Below are positions 38,677 to 47,020 of a stretch of DNA of 64,000 nt, piece by piece (position 1 is the first letter of the stretch; each line of letters opens with the position of its first letter). A program made the translations under genes and the position numbers. The notes below the pieces were generated by a model. That model saw only the letters and a program-made list of their open reading frames with translations, made no database searches and was not told the DNA's origin. Source of the stretch: Methylosinus sp. PW1 (lineage in GTDB: Bacteria > Pseudomonadota > Alphaproteobacteria > Rhizobiales > Beijerinckiaceae); contig NZ_JQNK01000009.1 in assembly GCF_000745215.1 (NCBI RefSeq), positions 1,550,001-1,614,000 of the forward strand. Reading direction: 5' to 3'.

Positions 38677-40305
38677 TCAGGAAATGGTATCGTCGGGTGA
38701 CGCCTTCTTCCGGCGACGACGTTTCACGGGACGAGATAGCTGCAATGTAGGTATCTCGTCGGGGTGCGCAACTGCTCTCTGGAATGCCCGGACTGCCGGA
38801 ATATCACGGCGCAAAATAAGAGATAGGAGGGTCAGGAGGTCTGGGCCTATCTGTCGATCATCGAGTGTAGGGCTGCTAGCCCCGTAATAGGCGTCGACGT
38901 TGTGTCCGATACCCACACCATAAAGCTCAACTTCGCCCAGCGACCTTATCCACGCAGCGCTTGATTGGAGGTGGGCATTCAGGAAAGCCGCGGGGTTCAC
39001 CGACACGGTTGAATCGTCGACGGGAGCGCCATCGCTCAAAGCAACGAGGATTTTACGTTCGGCATGACGGCGCTGCAAACGGGAATAGGCCCATAAGAGG
39101 GCTTCGCCGTCGATGTTTTCTTTTATAAGGCCCTCCCTAATCATAGCCGAGAAGTTGATGTCTGCTTCCTGAAACGTCTCGTCGAAGCTCTTGTATACAA
39201 TGTGGCGGAGATCATTCAAGCGGCCAGGAAGGGCGGGCCTGCCGTCAGATATCCACATTTCCCTCGACTGACCACCCTTCCAAGCCTTAGTGGTGAATCC
39301 CAAGATCTCGTTGCTGACACCAGCACTCGACATGATCGAGGATGCGATCGACGTCCATGCGGCAACGTCTTCAATCATTTTTCCGCGCAAGCTTCCTGAA
39401 TTGTCAATCAGGATAGAAATCGAAACTTCCTGCTTGTTTGCGACGTCAGCTATCTCGGCGGCTCCGCTTTCGATCGCGTCGGCAAATTCCAGGGACTGTG
39501 CACGAATAGTTTTAAGGAGAGTTTTGTGCAGACGGAGACTTTCGTCAGATGACATCAGCTGGCGGGGGCTGATCACCTCGTCAAATTTCGTCGTGTACAC
39601 GTAGTAAGGCTGTTTCTGCGCGCGCTTGAGAGCGCTTGCTGAGGCTTTTTCGACCCGCGCCACGGGGATCGCAAGCGGATTCTCGACAATGGCGGACTGC
39701 GGAGCTGCGGCCTCAGTCGGAGGGGGAGGTGGTGGTGACGGCACGGCTTGGACCAGTTGCAGCTTGCTTTGAGTTGCAGCGTCAATCTCGGCGCGCAACT
39801 CGACCATCGTCTGCTTGATGGTTTTTGCGAGTGTCGCAATCTGTTCGCGTATGTTCGGATGGTCGAGCGGAGGAAATCTCAGTTCACGCCAGTCCGACCA
39901 GTTTCGCTCTCGTAGAACCGTTGCCATATCGTCCGGATGCTTGGCCGCCTCGTCCATTTCGTCGGCTGAGACGTAGTAGATTGGCAAAATCAGGCGAGGA
40001 AGGCCAAGCGCGCGCTCACGAAGTAGAAACGCCTCGAACTCTTCACGGCACATATGGCTACGAAAATAGCTCGGCGTCATGATTGGGATCAGGAAGGTGA
40101 TGCTGTCGATCGCCCCCTTGATTCGTTCCCTCCACTGCTCACCCCAATTTATGTCATTGCGGTCCTGAAAGATCGGAAAGGGACGGCCGGTCTGCATGCG
40201 GACTTCGCCTGCGAGGCGCATTCTCAGATCTGATATGCGGCCAAGGTCATGCGCGTCGTCATCTCGGACATAACTCAAGAAGGCGAGTGGATCTCTGTTC
40301 TGCAT
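38677..40305 (-). CDS. TIR domain fused to CobT C-terminal (VWA) region
   Basis: 542 residues, no signal peptide. Residues 5-115 are a TIR domain: LAFLSYVRDDD, then a box FPIFQDRNDINWGEQW, and PSYFRSHMCREEFEAF with a candidate catalytic Glu at E89. A proline-rich linker spans 188-200. Residues 233-500 match the CobT C-terminal half: YVYTTKFDEV, the MIDAS motif DNSGS (301-305), FTTKAWKGGQSRE, PGRLNDLRHIVYKS, LIKENIDGEALLWA and SDGAPVDDST. A basic tail closes it. The CobT N-terminal and acidic parts are missing. GC is clearly lower than the neighbours and it sits inverted next to cobS. TIR domains of this kind often cleave NAD. I infer a defence or signalling role; GTG 40338 is an alternative start. 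Confidence 0.85.
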   Translation of the reverse strand: MQNRDPLAFLSYVRDDDAHDLGRISDLRMRLAGEVRMQTGRPFPIFQDRNDINWGEQWRERIKGAIDSITFLIPIMTPSYFRSHMCREEFEAFLLRERALGLPRLILPIYYVSADEMDEAAKHPDDMATVLRERNWSDWRELRFPPLDHPNIREQIATLAKTIKQTMVELRAEIDAATQSKLQLVQAVPSPPPPPPTEAAAPQSAIVENPLAIPVARVEKASASALKRAQKQPYYVYTTKFDEVISPRQLMSSDESLRLHKTLLKTIRAQSLEFADAIESGAAEIADVANKQEVSISILIDNSGSLRGKMIEDVAAWTSIASSIMSSAGVSNEILGFTTKAWKGGQSREMWISDGRPALPGRLNDLRHIVYKSFDETFQEADINFSAMIREGLIKENIDGEALLWAYSRLQRRHAERKILVALSDGAPVDDSTVSVNPAAFLNAHLQSSAAWIRSLGEVELYGVGIGHNVDAYYGASSPTLDDRQIGPDLLTLLSLILRRDIPAVRAFQRAVAHPDEIPTLQLSRPVKRRRRKKASPDDTIS

Positions 40306-40871
40306 GAAGGCGACTCGATTTCGAAATTCGATCGCCACAACATATGCGAGAATGAGCGATCGTCACATTTCCCTCAAGGAGCCTTTTCGACGCAATTCAA
40401 ACAGCGCTTGGCGGGAGTTCCGCCTGCCCATGCGACGCGTTTTCCTGCGAGCGCGCTAGAGACATGCTGCCCTGAATTTCGGCCACGGATATGCGGTGCA
40501 GTGCCAAATACCTGAGTCTAAGGCTCAATTTCCGCTTCTCGGACGGACAGACGTCTGCTCCTGGCGCGCTATCGACGGATTCCTCCCACGGCGGGCGCCG
40601 CCGGAGCTTCGAGGTCACGCCAAACGTCCATGACGCTTCAACGTCCTGGCGTGGATGGCCGGGACGAGCCCGGCCATGACGGCGGGGGGCGATGAGGATA
40701 GACGCATTCGATGCGCTGTCGCCGGGCGCGGGGCGAAAAACTTGCCCCGAATCCGTGGCGCGGGGGTTTCCTCTTTCGAAAAAACGTGAAATCGCTCTCA
40801 TTCCAAATTCGCCGACGCGAGGGCCTTCCCCTCGCGTCTCGAACTGCGCCCGAAAGGGATCGCGCCCGGAA
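40306..40871. other. Gene-free stretch upstream of the TIR-CobT gene
   Basis: 566 bases with no convincing gene or RNA. The first part (to about 40500) shares the lower GC of the TIR gene and presumably holds its promoter. A palindromic repeat lies at 40655-40677. The rest is the leader of the ETF-quinone oxidoreductase gene. No integrase, att site or tRNA was found. Confidence 0.55.
40655..40677. repeat. ATGGCCGGG dyad repeat
   Basis: ATGGCCGGG, ACGAG, CCCGGCCAT: a 9-bp perfect stem, embedded in wording (GTGGATGGCCGGGACGAG) that is a widespread intergenic repeat in alphaproteobacteria. Confidence 0.7.
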
Positions 40872-42560
40872 ATGGGAAAGACGATGGCTGAGACAGAAGA
40901 ATTGCCCCCGCGCGAAGCTATGGATTACGACGTCGTGATCGTCGGAGCCGGCCCGGCCGGCCTCTCCGCCGCGATCCGCCTCAAGCAGATTTCGCCCGAT
41001 CTCTCGGTCGTCGTCATCGAGAAGGGCTCGGAGCCCGGCGCGCATATTCTCTCCGGCGCGGTCATCGACCCCATCGGCCTCGACCGACTGCTGCCGGACT
41101 GGCGCGGCCGCGACGACGCGCCGCTGAAGACCAAAGTGACCAGCGACGACATGTTCTGGCTGACCTCGACCAGCGCCGTCACCATACCGCATGTCGTCAA
41201 TCCCAAGCTGATGAGCAATGAGGGCAAGTTCATCGGCTCGCTCGCCAGCGTCGTGCGCTTTCTGGCCCAGGAGGCGGAGGGGCTCGGCGTCGAAATCTAT
41301 CCGGGCTTCGCCGGCGCGGAGCTGCTCTATGGCGAGAAGGGCGAGGTGCTGGGCGTCGCCACGGGCGATATGGGCGTCGGCCGCGACGGCGCGCCCAAGG
41401 ACAGCTTTACGCGCGGCATGGAGCTGCGCGGCAAATATACGCTGATCGCGGAAGGCGCGCGCGGCTCGCTGGCCAAGGAGCTGCTGAAGAAATACGCGCT
41501 CGACGCCAAGAGCGAGCCGCAGAAATTCAGCATCGGCCTCAAGGAGCTGTGGCGCATCCCCAAGGAGAAGCACCGCCCCGGCCATATGCAGCATTCGGTC
41601 GGCTGGCCGCTCGCCGACGACACGGGCGGCGGCTCCTTCCTCTATCATTTCGACGAGGACCTCGTTTCGGTCGGCTTCGTCGTCTATCTCAACTATTCCA
41701 ATCCGACGCTCTCGCCCTTCGACGAGTTCCAGCGCTTCAAGGCGCATCCCGCCATCGCGCCGGTTCTGGAAGGCGGGCAGCGCCTCGCCTATGGCGCGCG
41801 CGCGCTGACCTCGGGCGGCTGGCAGAGCGTGCCGAAATTGACCTTCCCCGGCGGCGCGCTGATCGGCTGCTCGGCCGGCTTCATGAATGTCCCGCGCATA
41901 AAGGGCTCGCATAACGCGGTGCTGTCCGGCGTTCTCGCCGCCGATCATGTGGCGGCGGCGCTGGCGGAAGGCCGCGCGCATGACGAGGTGACGGCCTATG
42001 ACGCCGCCTGGCGCACCAGCGACATCGGCAAGGATTTGAAGCCGGTCCGCAATGTGAAGCCGCTGCTCTCCAAATTCGGAACCAAGCTCGGCATTGCGCT
42101 CGGCGGCTTCGACATGTGGACGAATGAGCTGTTCGGCGTCTCGCTGTTCGGCACGCTGAAGCATGGCAAGCCGGATTACGCCTGCCTGAAGCCGCTCTCG
42201 CAGGTGACGCCGATCGTCTATCCGAAGCTCACCAGCAAGGCGGTCTTCGACAAGCTGTCCTCCGTGTTCGTCTCCAACACGAACCATGAGGAAGATCAGC
42301 CCTGCCATCTGACGCTGCGCGATCCGTCGGTCCCGATCGAGAAGAATCTGCCGCTCTATGGCGAGCCGGCGCGGCTCTATTGCCCGGCGGGCGTCTATGA
42401 GGTGGTCTATGCGGAGGAGGCGACGAAGAGCGATCCGCGCTTCGTCATCAACGCGCAGAATTGCGTGCACTGCAAGACTTGCGACATCAAGGACCCGGCG
42501 CAGAACATAAATTGGGTTCCGCCGGAAGGCGGCGGCGGGCCGAATTATCCGAATATGTGA
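40872..42560 (+). CDS. Electron transfer flavoprotein-ubiquinone oxidoreductase
   Basis: 562 residues; passes electrons from ETF to the quinone pool at the membrane. The FAD motif DYDVVIVGAGPAGLSAAIRL is at about 18-37, and a GSHNAVLSGVLAADHV block near 355. The C-terminal 4Fe-4S ligands are four cysteines, one in RLYCPAGVYEV and three in NCVHCKTCD, as in the mammalian enzyme. Length suits bacterial ETF-QO. Start is ATG 40872 or ATG 40884; the latter has a GGGAAAG site. No etfAB genes are adjacent. Confidence 0.95.
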   Translation: MGKTMAETEELPPREAMDYDVVIVGAGPAGLSAAIRLKQISPDLSVVVIEKGSEPGAHILSGAVIDPIGLDRLLPDWRGRDDAPLKTKVTSDDMFWLTSTSAVTIPHVVNPKLMSNEGKFIGSLASVVRFLAQEAEGLGVEIYPGFAGAELLYGEKGEVLGVATGDMGVGRDGAPKDSFTRGMELRGKYTLIAEGARGSLAKELLKKYALDAKSEPQKFSIGLKELWRIPKEKHRPGHMQHSVGWPLADDTGGGSFLYHFDEDLVSVGFVVYLNYSNPTLSPFDEFQRFKAHPAIAPVLEGGQRLAYGARALTSGGWQSVPKLTFPGGALIGCSAGFMNVPRIKGSHNAVLSGVLAADHVAAALAEGRAHDEVTAYDAAWRTSDIGKDLKPVRNVKPLLSKFGTKLGIALGGFDMWTNELFGVSLFGTLKHGKPDYACLKPLSQVTPIVYPKLTSKAVFDKLSSVFVSNTNHEEDQPCHLTLRDPSVPIEKNLPLYGEPARLYCPAGVYEVVYAEEATKSDPRFVINAQNCVHCKTCDIKDPAQNINWVPPEGGGGPNYPNM

Positions 42561-42660
42561 GCGCGGCGCCTCACCAATGTGATCCGCATCGCTTATCGCT
42601 GCGCGCGTGATCCGCGCGCAGCGAGACGCGCGCCGCTTCCTCCAGACAATTCGAGCGACG

Positions 42661-43464
42661 ATGTTTTTCATTCTTTCCAAGATCGGCGAATTCTTCGTCA
42701 CGCCTCTGCATGTCGCCCTTTCCCTCGCCGCCGTCGGCGCGGCGCTCTCTTTCACCCGCTTCGCCGCAAAGGGGCGCGTTCTGGCGGCGCTCGGCGTGAC
42801 GGCGCTGCTGCTGCTGTCCTTCACCACGCTCGGCGAGCTGTTGCTCTATCCGCTGGAGAACCGCTTTCCGCAGGTCGCCGACGACGCGCCCGCGCCGGAT
42901 GGAATCGTCGTGCTCGGCGGTGCGATCGACGAGAATCTGAGCCGCCTGCGCGGCGGCGCGGCGTTGACCGAGGCGGGCGAGCGCGTGGTCGCCATGGTCG
43001 AGCTGGCGCGCCGCTATCCGGCAGCCAGGCTGCTCTTCGCCGGCGGCTCGGGCAGGCTGTTCGGCGCCGCCGGCTCCGAGGCCGAGATCGTCGGGCGGCT
43101 GCTTCCGCAGCTCGGCGTCGAGCCCGGGCGCGTCATCCTCGAGGACAGCTCGCGCAATACATGGGAAAACGCCGTCAATGCGCTGGCGCTGGCGCGGCCC
43201 GCGCCCGGCGAGCGCTGGCTGCTCGTCACCTCGGCGAGCCATATGCCGCGCTCCATGGGGATTTTCCGCCGCGTCGGCTTTCCGGTCGTCGCCTATCCGG
43301 TCAATTATCACACCGGCCTGCGCCCGCCGTTCAGCGTGCGGATGCGCGCGGCCGACGAGCTGAAGCTCGTCGACATAGCGGCGCATGAATGGGTCGGCCT
43401 CCTCGCCTATCGGCTGACCGGCAAGACCGACGCGCTGTTTCCGGAGCCAGAGCCCGGCCGCTGA
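42661..43464 (+). CDS. YdcF/ElyC-family (DUF218) membrane protein
   Basis: 267 residues. Two N-terminal transmembrane helices (about 12-32 and 40-60) precede the DUF218 domain. Its blocks are PDGIVVLGGAID, ARLLFAGGSG, ILEDSSRNTWENA and LLVTSASHMPRS, the normal family pattern. ElyC, a member, is linked to envelope lipid carrier metabolism; substrate here is unknown. Start ATG 42661 is chosen because the first helix begins there. It stands between ETF-QO and a convergent regulator. Confidence 0.85.
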   Translation: MFFILSKIGEFFVTPLHVALSLAAVGAALSFTRFAAKGRVLAALGVTALLLLSFTTLGELLLYPLENRFPQVADDAPAPDGIVVLGGAIDENLSRLRGGAALTEAGERVVAMVELARRYPAARLLFAGGSGRLFGAAGSEAEIVGRLLPQLGVEPGRVILEDSSRNTWENAVNALALARPAPGERWLLVTSASHMPRSMGIFRRVGFPVVAYPVNYHTGLRPPFSVRMRAADELKLVDIAAHEWVGLLAYRLTGKTDALFPEPEPGR

Positions 43465-43479
43465 GCGGCGCGCGGCGCC

Positions 43480-44328
43480 TCAGTCGCGCGGCGGCTTCTT
43501 GCCGCGGGCGCCCGCCGACTCGGCGCGGCCGCCCGGCGTCGCCGCCGTCCAGGAGCCGTGCTTCATCTCGAGGAATAGCGCGATGGCCTGGGCGCGATTG
43601 CGCACCTCGAGCTTCTCGAACAAATTCCGCAAGTGGAATTTGATCGTGTTGATCGAGACGCCGAAATCCTTGGCGAGTTGGTTGTTGGTGTGGCCGGAGC
43701 CGAGCGCCGACAGCAGGCTGCGCTCGCGCAGAGTGAGATTCTCCAGCGGATCGGCGCGCATCTTGCGGATGTCGACGAAGGGAAACACCATATCGCCGGC
43801 CGCCACTGAGGCGAGCACATCGAGCAGACGCTCCGGCGGAGCGCGCTTGCTGACGAAGCCGGCGCCCCCCAATTGCAGCGTCTCCGCCGGCGCGGCCGGG
43901 TCGTTGGTGCCGCTATAGACGACGATCTTGGGCGCGGAGGGCTGGCGCGACAGCGCGCGCAGCACCTCGCGCGCGTGCAGCGTCGGCAATTGCCAGCCGA
44001 TGATGGCGATCTGAAAGCGCTGCAGCTTGGCGGCGTCGAGAAATTCCTCGCCGTCCGTGACCTTCAGCACGAGATTGAAGCGGCGGTCGTCGGCGAGCAG
44101 CGCCTCCAGCCCGGCCAGGATCAGCGGGCTCTTGTCGGCGATGGCGACGTCGATCGGAAAGGTCGCGCCATTCTCGTCGCGGTCGTCGCTGGAGCGCTCG
44201 GCCTTATGGCGCAGAGCGGAGGGCGCGCCCTCGGCGGCGGCCTGCATGGCGGCGGCGCGGATCGGGACGGGACGCCCGATGGCGCGCGGTCGCTCATCTC
44301 CGAGCCTTGTCGAAGACGTCGAGGCCAT
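43480..44328 (-). CDS. LuxR/NarL-type regulator with a degenerate receiver domain
   Basis: 282 residues. A receiver-like domain spans about 60-180 (VAIADKSPLILAGLEALL at its start). The normal phospho-Asp position reads IAIIGWQLPT, so the acceptor Asp is replaced by Gly. The C-terminal LuxR helix-turn-helix is intact (LTLRERSLLSALGSGHTNNQLAKDFGVSINTIKFHLRNLFEKL-type spacing, about 195-250). The output is probably controlled by something other than phosphorylation. No kinase gene is adjacent. Start ATG 44328 is the best compromise; the frame is open further upstream. Confidence 0.82.
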   Translation of the reverse strand: MASTSSTRLGDERPRAIGRPVPIRAAAMQAAAEGAPSALRHKAERSSDDRDENGATFPIDVAIADKSPLILAGLEALLADDRRFNLVLKVTDGEEFLDAAKLQRFQIAIIGWQLPTLHAREVLRALSRQPSAPKIVVYSGTNDPAAPAETLQLGGAGFVSKRAPPERLLDVLASVAAGDMVFPFVDIRKMRADPLENLTLRERSLLSALGSGHTNNQLAKDFGVSINTIKFHLRNLFEKLEVRNRAQAIALFLEMKHGSWTAATPGGRAESAGARGKKPPRD

Positions 44329-44565
44329 GGACCACTGCAAGTGACCACTCCAAGTGAAACGCTGCCGACGCAGCCGGGACGGGCTCGGACGGCGAAGCCC
44401 CCCGAGTGGGTAGGCCGGACTATATAACCTGCGGCTTCCATTGGAAAGCCTCGGCGCGCGTTTCACGCTGCGTCAAAGCCGCCGAATTTGGAAGAAATGC
44501 GCAAAAAGAAGCGGCGCATCGGACCCGCCGATGCGCCGCATCATATCCGTAGCCGGTCTGAAGCG

Positions 44566-44679
44566 TCAGTCGCTCAGGACCCAGCGCGCAGCGAAATAAG
44601 CGGCGGCGCCGAGCGCGATGACCGCGATCATGCCCACCGGGGTCGCCGCATAGCTCGTAAGCTCGAGAATTGCTCCCAT
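44566..44679 (-). CDS. 37-residue single-helix membrane protein
   Basis: Begins MGAILELTSYAATPV, then a hydrophobic helix (GMIAVIALGAAAYFAA) and ends RWVLSD. The start codon has a very strong AGGAGGAAGCG site with good spacing, which supports translation. There is no obvious relative or operon partner. A possible -35 (TTGACA) lies about 270 bases upstream on this strand (44955-44950), which would give a long leader. Function unknown. Confidence 0.6.
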   Translation of the reverse strand: MGAILELTSYAATPVGMIAVIALGAAAYFAARWVLSD

Positions 44680-45056
44680 AACGCTTCCTCCTCCTTTAAC
44701 GCCCGACTTCGTTCAGGCTGCCAGCAAAGCCACGATATCACCCATGGTCGGCGAAGTCTCGCCTCTACGTGCGATACGTTTTGGTGGATATCGTCGCCGG
44801 CTCGAATTCCGAGAACGTCGCGAATGCTGGCTGCAACTCGCGACGCGCCGACGTTATTCGCGCCCGGCGCTGTTCTCCTCGAACCGCCGAACGAAGCCGC
44901 GATCCACGCTCGCAGCATGACGGTCGCAATTATTGTAGCCTTAGAGGCTTGTCAAGATGCGGCGCCGCCCCCACGCCGACGGATGGGGCTTGCGGAGACC
45001 CGCTCGGCGCAGTTAATGAAGCTGCGGCTCGACGAAGAAAAAAGAAAACCGACGCC
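44680..45056. other. Gene-free stretch between two divergent small genes
   Basis: 377 bases. It must hold the leaders of the 37-residue ORF (minus) and the DUF1190 gene (plus). A minus-strand TTGACA with a TAATTG 17 bases on (44955 downwards) is a tentative promoter. Otherwise nothing is seen. Confidence 0.45.
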
Positions 45057-45458
45057 ATGGCTCGCCCCTCCTTCGCCTTCATCGCCGTCGCCGGCATTGC
45101 GACGCTCGCCAGCGCCGTCTGGTTCTTCGGCTATCGCCGCATGCCCGCCTGCACGGGCGACGGCCGCTATATGTCCACCGTCCAGCAATGCCGCGCCTAC
45201 GGGTTGGGTGCCGAGCTCTGCGCCAGCGCGGTGGAGAAAGCCCGCGCGCTGGTGGCGAAGGTCGCGCCGCGCACGGACGCGTCCTTCGATTGCGAGGTGC
45301 GCTTTTCGGAATGTTTCGCGGGAGCGGATGGGCGCTTCACGCCCGCGCCCTCCTTCTGCCTCGCGCCGGGATCGGCCGAGCCGCGAGAAGTGCGCTATCT
45401 CGAATATGAATCCGACCGGCTGAACCGCAAGAAGACGCGCGAGATCCGCATCGACTGA
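45057..45458 (+). CDS. DUF1190 (YgiB-like) protein
   Basis: 133 residues. An N-terminal transmembrane segment (about 5-24) is followed by a small Cys-rich domain with five or six cysteines. The pattern STVQQCRAYGLGAELCASAVEKA resembles YgiB of E. coli, an envelope protein of unknown function. The C-terminal part is charged. Start ATG 45057 begins MARPSFAFIAV and places the membrane segment at the N-terminus; a longer frame upstream has no similarity. Confidence 0.7.
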   Translation: MARPSFAFIAVAGIATLASAVWFFGYRRMPACTGDGRYMSTVQQCRAYGLGAELCASAVEKARALVAKVAPRTDASFDCEVRFSECFAGADGRFTPAPSFCLAPGSAEPREVRYLEYESDRLNRKKTREIRID

Positions 45459-45471
45459 GCGGGCCACGCCT

Positions 45472-46416
45472 TTATTGATCGGCCGCCGATCGCTCCGGAG
45501 CCGATCTATCTGCGGACGATCTATCCGCAGCCTGGCGACGGCCGCCGAGATGGAACTCCGCCGGCTCGACGGTCAGCATGCCGACATTGGTGCGCAGCGC
45601 CATGCGATAGGGCACCACCGCATGCGCCGTCTGCAGAGGCGCGAGCCAAACGGTGATGTCGCTATTCTCCGCCATGAAGCGCGTCGAGGCGCTGTCCGGC
45701 CGATGGCCGGCGATCGGACGATAGCGCGCCGCGCAGACCGACACCGGGCCGGAATAGCCGTGCGTCTCCACATTGCGCATCTCGACGAAGGAGAGCGTCA
45801 CATCGAAGCGGGTGACGCCGTCGAAGACCGGAATGGTGCGATTGCAGGCGGAGGGGCCGACCAGCGGCTCGCTGGCCGGGACGCTCATGATGAGGGCGCT
45901 CACCGGATCGGTGATGTGGGATTTGTTGCCCTCCGTCACCGGAATGCGGACAGGCAGGTCCCAAGGCGTCGGATCGACATGCACGGCGCGCACGGAATTG
46001 CCGGCGAGCGACATGCGGACGGTGCGCGTCTCATAGGTGTTGGAGGTGGTGTTGGCGTAGCTCGTCGGCGTCAGCCCCTCGCTCGACAGCGCGCCGGAGG
46101 CGGTGGCGGCGCCGCGCGTGTCGTTGACGAGAGAGGCGAGGCCGGTGGTGCGCATCGAAATGTCGATGCGGTAGCTGCGGCCCTCGATGACTCCACTGGC
46201 CGAGGCGTGGCCGATCGAGAGGCCGAGCAGGCTCAGCGCGAAATTCGCCTTGAGCGTCTCCGCCCCGCAGGGCGTGGCGACGGCGAGCGCGGCGAGCGTC
46301 ACGAGCCCCGGAAAGGCGAGCCGGGACAGGACGAGCGCTACGGCCCTGCCGCGCCCGGCTCCGCCCTGAACGGATGAGAGAAACGCCATTCGAAGACCTG
46401 CGATCGATCGAATCAT
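45472..46416 (-). CDS. DUF3108 secreted protein
   Basis: 314 residues from ATG 46416 (305 from 46389). A signal segment ends near CGA-E. The DUF3108 fold follows: LKANFALSLLGLSIGHASASG, TSYANTTSNTYETRTVRMSL and a VPYRMALRT block near the end. The C-terminal 25 residues are an Arg/Ser/Asp-rich repeat (ADRSSADRSAPERS). The family is periplasmic, of unknown role. It converges with the DUF1190 gene, 13 bases apart. Confidence 0.75.
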   Translation of the reverse strand: MIRSIAGLRMAFLSSVQGGAGRGRAVALVLSRLAFPGLVTLAALAVATPCGAETLKANFALSLLGLSIGHASASGVIEGRSYRIDISMRTTGLASLVNDTRGAATASGALSSEGLTPTSYANTTSNTYETRTVRMSLAGNSVRAVHVDPTPWDLPVRIPVTEGNKSHITDPVSALIMSVPASEPLVGPSACNRTIPVFDGVTRFDVTLSFVEMRNVETHGYSGPVSVCAARYRPIAGHRPDSASTRFMAENSDITVWLAPLQTAHAVVPYRMALRTNVGMLTVEPAEFHLGGRRQAADRSSADRSAPERSAADQ

Positions 46417-46486
46417 CCTGGCCACGATGGGCCAGGCGCGGGCGCTTGTCGATGCTCGGGCCGCGCCGGAGGACCAAAGGCTCGTC

Positions 46487-46957
46487 TCAAGCCCATTCCT
46501 GCCAGCTGCCGTCGGCGAATATGCGCCATGCGCGCAGACCCGCTTTGGCGACCACGATGCGACCGGACTTCGCCTCGCTCACGAGATGCTTGAATACGAG
46601 AGGATTGCGCCAGGAAAACGGCTTTTCGGGATCGCAGACCGCATGATATTCGTCGCTGTCCGGATCATCCATCAGCAGCGTGCCGACCTTGTCCGGCCGC
46701 AGCTGCGCGCCGAGCGAGCGCTCCTCCTTCCAGAGGCAATGATAGTCGCGGCACACGTCCGGTCGCGTGGCGTAGACGGCGCAGCCATTGGTCTGCGTGC
46801 AGTGCGGGCACCAGACGCCGGCCTTCTTGGGGAACTCCTCGATCTCCAGCACCTTGCAGCAGAAGGCGCAGGGACCGCAGGCCTTGCCTGGAATCTCGAG
46901 CATGGTATCGATTTCGGCCTTTTCGGCGATTTTGGAAGCGAATCGATTCTGATACAT
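46487..46957 (-). CDS. YkgJ-like zinc/iron-chelating cysteine cluster protein
   Basis: 156 residues. The N-terminal CGPCAFCCKVLEI motif (near 27) is followed by WCPHC, GCAVYATRPDVCRDYHC, giving the eight-cysteine cluster of the YkgJ family. Members are thought to bind zinc or an Fe-S cluster; function is not established. The start ATG 46957 has no strong ribosome site; ATG about 18 residues later (MLEIPGK) is possible. It is divergent from sseA. Confidence 0.75.
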   Translation of the reverse strand: MYQNRFASKIAEKAEIDTMLEIPGKACGPCAFCCKVLEIEEFPKKAGVWCPHCTQTNGCAVYATRPDVCRDYHCLWKEERSLGAQLRPDKVGTLLMDDPDSDEYHAVCDPEKPFSWRNPLVFKHLVSEAKSGRIVVAKAGLRAWRIFADGSWQEWA

Positions 46958-47020
46958 TGCTACAACGATCGCCGCGCCGACGCTATCGCGGGCGCAGCCG
47001 CGGATCGACGGGAGAATCGC

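Noticed and set aside
38677..40305. An ordinary cobT next to cobS
   Set aside because: It is on the opposite strand, lacks the CobT N-terminal and acidic regions and begins with a TIR domain.
40638..42827. A 729-codon minus-strand frame
   Set aside because: It is the shadow of ETF-quinone oxidoreductase, which has complete FAD and 4Fe-4S motifs.
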